From: Thiomargarita sp.
Lineage (GTDB): Bacteria; Pseudomonadota; Gammaproteobacteria; Beggiatoales; Beggiatoaceae
NCBI GenBank assembly: GCA_020721025.1
Contig: DYNO01000095.1
Coordinates: forward strand, 1 to 12,151
DNA length: 12,151 nt
Direction: 5' to 3'
The position numbers and the translations under genes were made by a program. Within the stretch, counting starts at the first letter, position 1; the number at the start of each line of letters is the position of its first letter. The notes beneath the pieces are model-generated. The model had not been told where the DNA came from. It saw only the letters and a program-made list of their open reading frames with translations, and searched no databases. This document shows, one piece after another, positions 1-5,393 of this stretch.

Positions 1-74
1 GTACCACAAGCCTTATTGAGATATTCTTTTTGTTCTTCTGTGGGTCTTAATTCAACCTTGTGTGCTAGTAACAT
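1..74 (-). CDS. tnpB: TnpB/OrfB-type transposon protein, N-terminal fragment cut by window edge
   Basis: The reverse complement begins with ATG at 74-72 and encodes 24 complete residues starting MLLAHKVELRPTEEQKEYL before leaving the window. This matches the N-terminal helix-turn-helix start of OrfB/TnpB proteins of IS200/IS605-type elements, which typically reads K-x-x-L-x-P-T-x-E-Q. TnpB is the RNA-guided nuclease carried by these elements and is related to Cas12. No tnpA transposase frame lies within the 540 bp upstream of its start, so if the element is whole it would be a TnpB-only (IS1341-like) copy, or tnpA lies off the edge. A sigma70-like promoter is visible at 116-144 on the same strand, but no good Shine-Dalgarno sits before the ATG. 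Catalytic residues lie outside the window, so activity cannot be judged. Confidence 0.6.
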   Translation of the reverse strand, partial: MLLAHKVELRPTEEQKEYLNKACG

Positions 75-115
75 GGCTTAGTCCGGTACTTTAAATATTT
101 TGTCAATTTAACCCA

Positions 116-144
116 ACTATACAATAGTGGTTGTCAATCGACAA
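116..144 (-). promoter_or_regulatory. Putative sigma70 promoter for the tnpB fragment
   Basis: On the minus strand a -35 box TTGTCG (144-139) is separated by exactly 17 bp from a -10 box TATAGT (121-116). The predicted start would fall near 109, about 35 nt before the tnpB ATG at 74. The -35 overlaps a small inverted repeat TTGTC-AATC-GACAA at 131-144. The call rests on box match and position only. Confidence 0.4.
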
Positions 145-280
145 ATCTATAAGCGATTTAGGAACACTATATCAAACTCGTTCTATCCTATCTAACATGA
201 TAATCAATTTGAGAGATGAAAGTAGAAGTGACGCGGTTTAAATCTCATGTTCCATCAATTTCGCTTAGTTGAAGTAAAAT

Positions 281-345
281 CTGTTTGAATCCAAATTTAC
301 GGATTGTCTGAACCAGAATTGACAGAATTTGGGAATTTCCAGAAT
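281..345. repeat. Degenerate tandem repeat, about 23-24 bp unit
   Basis: The stretch 282-328 consists of two diverged copies of a 23-24 bp unit, TGTTTGAATCC... and TGTCTGAACC.... Both follow the pattern TGTyTGAAyC-n-AATTnACrGAwT. A third partial copy (about 329-345) repeats the AATT...CAGAAT part. It lies in the 540-bp gap between the transposon fragment and the oligopeptidase gene. No reading frame explains it. Function is unknown; it could be a remnant of a genome-wide dispersed repeat. Confidence 0.45.
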
Positions 346-359
346 GAAAATCAAATGAT

Positions 360-377
360 TGTCAAAAAAAATTGACA
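360..377. repeat. Short inverted repeat TGTCAA-N6-TTGACA
   Basis: Perfect 6-bp arms, 360-365 and 372-377, flank a run of six A. The symmetry would suit a small operator or a weak hairpin. No gene starts nearby: the nearest is oligopeptidase at 617. No role can be assigned. Confidence 0.3.
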
Positions 378-540
378 TGATACCGTTGACTTTATTCTAA
401 AAATTCTACCAATTCCGGTTCAGCCAAGAGTTTAACGCCATTGTATCTAAAAAACCATCTACTCAAAATTTTTGTGCTCCGTCCTGCTAGACTATCGAAA
501 TAAAAGGCAATATGGTTAGTAGGCACAAAGTTCAAACTTA

Positions 541-562
541 ATTTCAACTGTGTAACTTCTAA
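541..562 (-). repeat. GGAGTTACGCAGTT-family repeat, copy 1 (diverged)
   Basis: Read on the minus strand this is TTAGAAGTTACACAGTTGAA, differing at two positions from TTAGGAGTTACGCAGTTGAA at 7084. It lies 55 bp upstream of the oligopeptidase start. Its plus-strand end supplies the TTCAAC hexamer described under the promoter at 543-571. Confidence 0.55.
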
Positions 563-571
563 TGGTATTGT
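543..571 (+). promoter_or_regulatory. Putative sigma70 promoter for oligopeptidase A
   Basis: TTCAAC (543-548) and TATTGT (566-571) are separated by 17 bp. The start of transcription would be near 578, about 39 nt before the ATG at 617. The -35 hexamer comes from the dispersed repeat at 541-562. The -10 matches the consensus at four of six positions. Confidence 0.35.
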
Positions 572-616
572 AAGAAAAACTGAACCTATCCAAATTTTTC
601 AAAACTAGAAAAAAAC

Positions 617-2647
617 ATGCACAATCCGCTACTTACCCTGCAAGGCTTACCGCCGTTTTCCCAAATTCAACCCGAACATATTGTTCCCGCGATCACTCAA
701 TTACTCAACGATAATCGAGCGACGATTCAACACCTACTCACCACTGCCCAACCCCCAACATGGAACAATTTAATCCAACCACTCAATGACTTAAATGACA
801 AATTGAGTCGCGTTTGGTCACCCATTGGGCATCTGCACGGCGTGGCGGACTCTGAAGCCCTGCGCGAACCTTACAATCAAGCGGTTGCGATGAAGTCGGA
901 ATATCACACGGAAATCGGACAAAATCAAGTTTTATACACGGCTTACCAAACGATAGCCAACAGTGCCGAATTTTCCCAACTTGAGCCCGCGCAACAACAG
1001 ATCATTCACAATGAACTGCGTGATTTTCGCTTATCTGGCATACAGTTACCGCCAGATCAACAAGCACGATGCAAGGCAATTTATCAACGACTTTCAAAAC
1101 TGAGCACTGAATTTTCTGAACATGTTCTCGATGCAACGCATGGTTGGAAAAAACATGTCACTGATGAAAATTTATTGGCGGGTTTACCGAATTTAATCAA
1201 AGGGTTGGCTCAACAAAATGCCCAACAAGAAAACTTGCCCGGTTGGTTACTCACGCTTGATTTGCCGTGCTACCTACCGGTGATGAATTATGCAGATAAT
1301 CGTGAATTGCGGCAAGAAATGTATGAAGCCTTTGTAACTCGCGCTTCTGACCAAGGCGTGAACGCGGGGAAGTGGGATAACTCAGCGATAATTCAAGAAA
1401 TTTTGACATTGCGTCATGAACTCGCTACGTTGTTAGAATTCAACAATTACACCGAATTTTCGCTTTACACCAAGATGGCAGACAATCCTAAGCAGGTGCT
1501 TGATTTTTTGCTTGATCTGGCAAAACGAGCGCGTCCTTATGCTGAAAGAGATTTGCAGGAACTCCACACGTTTGCAAAACAGCAGTTTGGAGTCGAAAAC
1601 TTGGCAATGTGGGATATTCCCTATTATTCTGAAAAACTGCGTCAGCATGATTATGATATTTCTCAAGAAATGCTGCGTCCTTATTTTCCATTGCCAAAAG
1701 TTTTGTCCGGACTGTTTGAAGTAATCAAGAGATTGTTTAACATGTCTATTCAAGTACATCCGGGCGTTGACGTGTGGCATGAGGAAGTGCAATTTTTTGA
1801 TATTTTCGACAGTCGCGGGACGTTGCGGGGACAATTTTACTTAGATTTGTATGCGCGCAAGGGGAAGCGGGGCGGAGCGTGGATGGATGAATGCGTCACT
1901 CGCAAAAAAACCGCAGAAGGCGTGCAAACTCCAGTGGCTTATTTGGTGTGCAATTTTACGCCGCCGGTGGATAAACAACCTTCACTGTTGACGCACAATG
2001 AGGTTACGACGCTATTTCACGAATTTGGGCACGGCTTGCACCATTTATTGACGCAAGTTGACTATGCACCGGTGGCGGGAATTAACGGCGTGTTGTGGGA
2101 TGCGGTTGAATTGCCTAGCCAAATTTTAGAAAATTGGTGTTGGGAAAAGCAGGCATTGGATGGGATGGCGGCGCATTACGAGACGGGTGAACCGTTGCCA
2201 GACAGTTTATTTGCGAAAATGACCGCGGCGAAAAATTTTCAATCTGGGCTGTTTTTGTTGCGACAACTGGAGTTTGCGATTTTTGATCTGCGAGTTCATA
2301 CCGAATATTATCCCAATATGGACGTTCAAGCCTTGTTAGACCAAGTTCGGCAACAAATCGCGGTGTTGATTCCACCGAGTTTCAATCGGTTCCAGCACAG
2401 TTTCACTCATATTTTTGCCGGAGGGTATGCTGCCGGTTATTACAGTTACAAGTGGGCAGAGGTACTTGCAGCAGATGCGTTTGCGAAATTTGAAGAAAAT
2501 GGCATTTTTGACCAAAAAACCGGGCAAGCCTTTCTTAATTGCATTTTAGAACCGGGTGGCTCCCGCAATCCAATGGAATTATTTGTGGCATTTCGGGGAC
2601 GTGAACCTCAAATTGACGCGTTACTGCGGCGTTGTGGCATGGCTTGA
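617..2647 (+). CDS. prlC: Oligopeptidase A, M3-family zinc metallopeptidase
   Basis: This 676-residue protein is full length for oligopeptidase A (OpdA/PrlC; about 680 residues in E. coli). The family cleaves short peptides in the cytoplasm, including degraded signal peptides. The zinc motif HEFGHGLHH starts at residue 468 (H468, E469, H472). The third ligand is E498 in WDAVELPSQILENWCWE, which gives the spacing seen in E. coli OpdA. There is no signal peptide, which fits a cytosolic enzyme. The N-terminal half is the mostly helical lid of the family. The ATG at 617 gives the normal N-terminus (LTLQGLPPFSQI), although the ribosome binding site is poor: an A-rich stretch without GGAG. The gene stands alone. 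The related dipeptidyl carboxypeptidase Dcp is the main alternative, but the sequence around the zinc site fits OpdA better. Confidence 0.93.
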   Translation: MHNPLLTLQGLPPFSQIQPEHIVPAITQLLNDNRATIQHLLTTAQPPTWNNLIQPLNDLNDKLSRVWSPIGHLHGVADSEALREPYNQAVAMKSEYHTEIGQNQVLYTAYQTIANSAEFSQLEPAQQQIIHNELRDFRLSGIQLPPDQQARCKAIYQRLSKLSTEFSEHVLDATHGWKKHVTDENLLAGLPNLIKGLAQQNAQQENLPGWLLTLDLPCYLPVMNYADNRELRQEMYEAFVTRASDQGVNAGKWDNSAIIQEILTLRHELATLLEFNNYTEFSLYTKMADNPKQVLDFLLDLAKRARPYAERDLQELHTFAKQQFGVENLAMWDIPYYSEKLRQHDYDISQEMLRPYFPLPKVLSGLFEVIKRLFNMSIQVHPGVDVWHEEVQFFDIFDSRGTLRGQFYLDLYARKGKRGGAWMDECVTRKKTAEGVQTPVAYLVCNFTPPVDKQPSLLTHNEVTTLFHEFGHGLHHLLTQVDYAPVAGINGVLWDAVELPSQILENWCWEKQALDGMAAHYETGEPLPDSLFAKMTAAKNFQSGLFLLRQLEFAIFDLRVHTEYYPNMDVQALLDQVRQQIAVLIPPSFNRFQHSFTHIFAGGYAAGYYSYKWAEVLAADAFAKFEENGIFDQKTGQAFLNCILEPGGSRNPMELFVAFRGREPQIDALLRRCGMA

Positions 2648-2695
2648 ACTTGATTTTGAACATAACCGCTTGATTATGAAAATTATGTTAATTAG

Positions 2696-2944
2696 GCGAA
2701 TTATGGTTCAAACAGTGTTGCTCTTGATGGTGGTGAGTATAAATGGCGAAGTAATGGCGAAAGTTTCCCGGCAAGCCAACCTTTGAAAAAGGAATTGCAT
2801 AAGTTAAGGAAAGAACAGAAGAAGTTATCACGAAAAGTTGATGAAATTCTACTTGAATGTTATCAAGTTCCACCAGCGGTTTGTCGTGCGATAAGATGGT
2901 TTTTCGGTGAATTCTCAAAGTGGCGACTTTTGAGATGTGAATAA
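2696..2944 (+). pseudogene. Broken or unannotated small gene ending in a basic coiled-coil
   Basis: After an in-frame TAG (2693-2695) the frame stays open for 82 codons to TAA at 2942-2944. Part one reads ANYGSNSVALDGGEYKWRSN. A highly charged helical stretch follows (LKKELHKLRKEQKKLSRKVDE), then a C-terminal part with PPAVCRAIRW and EFSKWRLL. The composition looks protein-like, but no ATG or GTG exists in the open part; the first usable codon is TTG at 2783, without a ribosome binding site. Upstream of the TAG the same frame continues a few codons (PLDYENYVN) back to another stop. A different frame, 2676-2786, encodes 36 residues that resemble a signal peptide (MKIMLIRRIMVQTVLLLMVV), and a -1 shift would join the two. 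I do not recognise the family. It is either a decayed gene or a short protein with a non-standard start. Confidence 0.35.
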
Positions 2945-2952
2945 CGTTTAGC

Positions 2953-3069
2953 AATTCGCGGTATGAAAATAATATTGAAAATACTCAAGCGGTTGCAAAT
3001 TTCAAAAAACTATTGATATTATTGTAACTCGTTGATTTATCGCTAATTTAGGTTTTCATACTAAGAATT
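2953..3069. repeat. 117-bp element bounded by imperfect inverted repeats (MITE-like)
   Basis: The left end is AATTCgcgGTATGAAAA (2953-2969). The right end is the reverse complement of AATTCttaGTATGAAAA (3053-3069). The arms are identical at 14 of 17 positions, including a perfect 9-bp GTATGAAAA block. The 83-bp centre is AT-rich and has no frame. It sits between the broken frame and the minD promoter. No target duplication was identified, so calling it a transposed element is inference. Confidence 0.35.
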
Positions 3070-3083
3070 ACTGAATCATGCGC

Positions 3084-3104
3084 GATTTGAACTGTGTAAC
3101 CCCC
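3084..3104 (-). repeat. GGAGTTACGCAGTT-family repeat, copy 2
   Basis: Read on the minus strand it is GGGGGTTACACAGTTCAAATC. This matches the right end of the 7079-7206 element except in the first bases and one G/A change in the core. It lies 63 bp before the minD start codon and contributes the TTGAAC hexamer of the predicted minD promoter. Confidence 0.6.
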
Positions 3105-3118
3105 GAGCACTATATAAT
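3087..3118 (+). promoter_or_regulatory. Putative promoter of minDE
   Basis: A perfect -10 box TATAAT lies at 3113-3118. The upstream TTGAAC (3087-3092), part of the dispersed repeat, is 20 bp away, longer than the usual 16-18. A shifted -10 TATATA at 3111 would give 18 bp. Transcription would begin near 3125, about 42 nt before the minD start. Confidence 0.5.
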
Positions 3119-3155
3119 ACACTATTTAGCGACGTTCATCCACGTCCAGAATTTC

Positions 3156-3161
3156 AGGAGG
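3156..3161 (+). promoter_or_regulatory. Shine-Dalgarno AGGAGG deciding the TTG start of minD
   Basis: A full AGGAGG lies 5 nt before TTG at 3167, the codon that gives the expected MinD N-terminus. An ATG at 3163-3165 is nearer the site but in another frame, and its 1-nt spacing is too short to be used normally. Confidence 0.7.
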
Positions 3162-3166
3162 AATGA

Positions 3167-3973
3167 TTGGCAAACGTTATTGTTGTTACATCAGGCAAGG
3201 GTGGGGTCGGAAAAACGACTACCAGTGCTGCATTTGCCACCGGGCTCGCCCTGCGCGGGTTCAAAACCGTCGTGATTGATTTTGATGTTGGATTACGCAA
3301 CCTTGATTTAGTCATGGGCTGCGAACGCCGAGTGGTTTATGATTTTGTCAATGTTATCAATGGGGAAGGCAATTTAAATCAAGCTCTGATTCGTGATAAG
3401 CGAGTGGATGATTTGTTCATTTTACCCGCTTCTCAAACACGAGATAAAGACGCGCTCACGTTGGAGGGAGTCGAACGTGTCATTCAGGAATTGAAACAAC
3501 GCTTTGATTTTGTTATCTGTGATTCGCCCGCGGGGATTGAACAAGGGGCAATTATGGCGATGTATTTTGCAGACGAAGCAGTGGTCGTGACTAATCCCGA
3601 AGTTTCATCGGTGCGTGATTCCGACCGCATTATTGGGATATTATCAAGCAAAACCTATCGCGCCGTTCACAACTTAGAACCGATTAAAGAACATCTACTT
3701 ATCACACGCTATGCAGCAAAACGAGTCAATCAGGGCGAAATGATGAGTGCAGAGGATGTGCAAGAAATTCTCGCCGTCCCGTTGTTGGGAGTCATTCCCG
3801 AATCGCCATCGGTTTTACAAGCCTCGAATGCTGGCATTCCAGTCACCTTGGATACGCACAGCGACGCTGGACAAGCCTATTTAGATGTGGTTGCGCGCTT
3901 TTTGGGCGAAGAGCGTCCCCAACGATTTATTCACTCTAAAAGAAGTTTCTTCTCTCGTTTGTTTGGAACTTGA
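3167..3973 (+). CDS. minD: Septum site-determining protein MinD (membrane ATPase)
   Basis: MinD is a ParA-like ATPase that dimerises with ATP on the inner membrane, recruits MinC to block FtsZ ring assembly, and is released by MinE, so that division occurs at mid-cell. This 268-residue protein has the deviant Walker A motif GKGGVGKT at residues 10-17 and conserved D38 and D40 in VIDFDVGLRNLDLVMG. Further on are the switch region VICDSPAGIE and the C-terminal amphipathic membrane anchor KRSFFSRLFGT. The TTG start is supported by AGGAGG and by alignment to the family N-terminus (M-A-x-V-I-V-V-T-S-G-K-G-G). minE follows 2 bp after the stop. No minC is present in the 519 bp upstream, where minCDE operons normally carry it. 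Confidence 0.96.
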   Translation: MANVIVVTSGKGGVGKTTTSAAFATGLALRGFKTVVIDFDVGLRNLDLVMGCERRVVYDFVNVINGEGNLNQALIRDKRVDDLFILPASQTRDKDALTLEGVERVIQELKQRFDFVICDSPAGIEQGAIMAMYFADEAVVVTNPEVSSVRDSDRIIGILSSKTYRAVHNLEPIKEHLLITRYAAKRVNQGEMMSAEDVQEILAVPLLGVIPESPSVLQASNAGIPVTLDTHSDAGQAYLDVVARFLGEERPQRFIHSKRSFFSRLFGT

Positions 3974-3975
3974 CC

Positions 3976-4251
3976 ATGAGTTTTTTTGATTATTTTCTCG
4001 CCACTCGCAAAAATACCGCAACTGTTGCCAAAGAACGTTTACAAATCATTGTGGCACACGAGCGCGGACAGCGTGGCACGGCGAAATTTGACTATCTACC
4101 GTTGTTGCAGCAAGAATTATTGGAAGTGGTTAGAAAATACGTTGCTATTCAAGATGATCAAATCAAGATAAATATCGAGAAGGATGGTAGCTATGAAGTG
4201 TTAGAATTAAATATCGCACTTTCTGAAACCGATAAGAAAATCCAAAAGTAG
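3976..4251 (+). CDS. minE: Cell division topological specificity factor MinE
   Basis: MinE (91 residues here, 88 in E. coli) stimulates MinD ATPase activity and drives pole-to-pole oscillation. The N-terminus MSFFDYFLATRKNTATVAKE is the membrane-binding and MinD-interacting segment. From about residue 35 the dimerising topological specificity domain follows, with YLPLLQQELLEVVRKYV and the strands QIKINIEKDGSYEVLELNI. The ATG at 3976 is chosen over a TTG six bases upstream because it gives the family start. The 2-bp gap to minD implies one transcript and translational coupling. A hairpin at 4288-4328 may end it. Confidence 0.95.
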   Translation: MSFFDYFLATRKNTATVAKERLQIIVAHERGQRGTAKFDYLPLLQQELLEVVRKYVAIQDDQIKINIEKDGSYEVLELNIALSETDKKIQK

Positions 4252-4287
4252 TGGTCTCTCTACAATATGAGCTCACGACCGATCAAC

Positions 4288-4328
4288 AACCTTCCTCGAA
4301 TTCTTTGGTAGGAAAGACTTGGAAGGTT
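4288..4328 (+). terminator. Hairpin after minE, possible weak terminator or attenuator
   Basis: AACCTTCC (4288-4295) and GGAAGGTT (4321-4328) form a perfect 8-bp outer stem. Inside it TCTTT and AAAGA can pair around GGTAGG. Only a short broken T run follows (TTTCTTATC), so intrinsic termination would be weak. A ribosome-binding-like AGGA (4310-4313) in the loop precedes a TTG at 4319 that is in frame with the methyltransferase, so the structure could alternatively affect translation of that gene. Confidence 0.4.
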
Positions 4329-4375
4329 TCTTATCTCAATGGAATCAATTAATTAAAAGTCTATCTTTCTATATA

Positions 4376-5332
4376 ATGTATAAAACAATTGATCTTTTCG
4401 CAGGAATTGGCGGTATTCGACTGGGATTTGAAGCCTATCATTGTCAAAATGTTTTTGCTTCAGAATGGGATACAGATGCACAAACAGTTTACGCCGCCAA
4501 CTTTGGGGAAAAACCCGCAGGCGATATCAATCTCATTGATCTTCAGACAATTCCACCGCATGATATTTTGTTAGCCGGTTTTCCCTGTCAACCATTTAGC
4601 ATTGCAGGAAAAGGTTTAGGTTTTGCCGATACTCGTGGCACTTTATTTTTTAATATCGAAGCGATTCTTGCTGTGAAGCAACCGCAGGCTTTTTTATTAG
4701 AAAATGTCAAACGTTTAACCACGCATGACCATGGAAAAACCTTTGCAATTATTTTAGACCGGTTGAAAAGATTGGGTTATACTGTTTTTTACACTGTATT
4801 GAATTCATTGAATTTTGGTCTGCCACAAAAACGTGAACGTATCTACATCGTGGGTTTTTCTCAACCGCTCGATTTCCATTTTCCAAATCCGTCAGGTATT
4901 TACAAACCGCTTGCTGAAATTTTAGAAAACGATGCCGAAGTCTCTGAAAACTATTTTCTTTCCAAAGAAATTCGCCAAAAACGGCTACAGAAGGTTAAAA
5001 GTTTTCCACCTTATCCGTCAATATGGCATGAAAATATCGGTGGTCATATTTCTGCATTGCCTTATTCCTGTGCATTGCGAGCCGGTGGAAGTTATAATTA
5101 TCTCGTGGTCAATGGGGTGCGACGCTTGACGGTGACAGAAATGTTGCGTTTACAAGGATTTCCTGATGATTTTAAAATTTCGCTGTCCTACTCTGGAGCG
5201 CGCAAAGTGATTGGAAATTCTGTCACAGTTCCTGTAATTCAAGCAATTGCAAGAGAAATGCTTAAAGCATTGCAAACGCCAAAACGAATGACCTCTGAAC
5301 ATTCTCAACTTAAGATTATGAATGCTTGCTAA
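4376..5332 (+). CDS. DNA cytosine-C5 methyltransferase, apparently solitary
   Basis: The enzyme transfers a methyl group from S-adenosylmethionine to C5 of cytosine in a specific DNA site. All key motifs are present in 318 residues: motif I DLFAGIGG (6-13), motif IV GFPCQPFS with catalytic C71, motif VI ENV (109-111), motif VIII QKRERIY (151-157), motif IX RRLTVTEMLRLQGF and motif X GNSVTVP (280-286). The target-recognition region (about 190-245) is short, so the site cannot be read off. The N-terminal half resembles M.HhaI (for example NFGEKP-x-GDI and RGTLFF). The ATG at 4376 gives the usual start, close to motif I, but has no ribosome binding site and overlaps a TATAAT. A TTG at 4319 has AGGA 5 nt upstream and would add 19 residues. 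No restriction endonuclease lies beside it, suggesting an orphan or regulatory methyltransferase, or a restriction-modification relic. Confidence 0.92.
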   Translation: MYKTIDLFAGIGGIRLGFEAYHCQNVFASEWDTDAQTVYAANFGEKPAGDINLIDLQTIPPHDILLAGFPCQPFSIAGKGLGFADTRGTLFFNIEAILAVKQPQAFLLENVKRLTTHDHGKTFAIILDRLKRLGYTVFYTVLNSLNFGLPQKRERIYIVGFSQPLDFHFPNPSGIYKPLAEILENDAEVSENYFLSKEIRQKRLQKVKSFPPYPSIWHENIGGHISALPYSCALRAGGSYNYLVVNGVRRLTVTEMLRLQGFPDDFKISLSYSGARKVIGNSVTVPVIQAIAREMLKALQTPKRMTSEHSQLKIMNAC

Positions 5333-5361
5333 ATAAGTTTGGGAGTTACGCAGTTCAATCG
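5333..5361 (+). repeat. GGAGTTACGCAGTT-family repeat, copy 3
   Basis: This 29-bp stretch starts directly after the methyltransferase stop codon. It equals the left end of the 7079-7206 element except at two positions (A/G and G/C): ATAAGTTTrGGAGTTACGCA then GTTsAATCG. No matching right end is found before glgA, so it is a solitary half. It ends 32 bp before the glgA start codon. Confidence 0.75.
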
Positions 5362-5393
5362 GTCTTGTTCATAACAACAATAGGAAAAACACC

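Larger units (their letters stand above)
392..598 (-). pseudogene. Possible gene remnant without a start codon, 68 codons open
   Basis: On the minus strand a frame is open from just after a TGA (601-599) to a TAA (394-392), giving 68 residues. The C-terminal half reads like real protein: NHIAFYFDSLAGRSTKIL, then a WFFRYNG segment and an acidic end ELVEFLE. There is no ATG or GTG near the 5' end; the only candidates are internal TTG or GTG codons without ribosome binding sites. I do not recognise the family. The best reading is the C-terminal relic of a decayed gene, but a chance open frame is quite possible. Its 5' part overlaps the repeat copy at 541-562 and the predicted peptidase promoter. 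Confidence 0.25.

Noticed and set aside
281..345. Possible CRISPR array
   Set aside because: The units are directly adjacent and diverged, with no unique spacers and no cas genes.
1433..1834. 133-codon minus-strand frame inside oligopeptidase A
   Set aside because: It is fully antisense to a certain gene with conserved sequence; its translation is rich in H, C, Q and F and matches nothing.
2781..2786. CTT TGA resembling the programmed +1 frameshift site of release factor 2
   Set aside because: A +1 shift here leads to a stop after five codons; the long open frame needs a -1 shift. There is also no Shine-Dalgarno-like stimulator just upstream.
3078..3275. 65-codon plus-strand frame overlapping the minD start
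   Set aside because: It runs through the minD promoter and Walker A region in another frame, with no start signal of its own.
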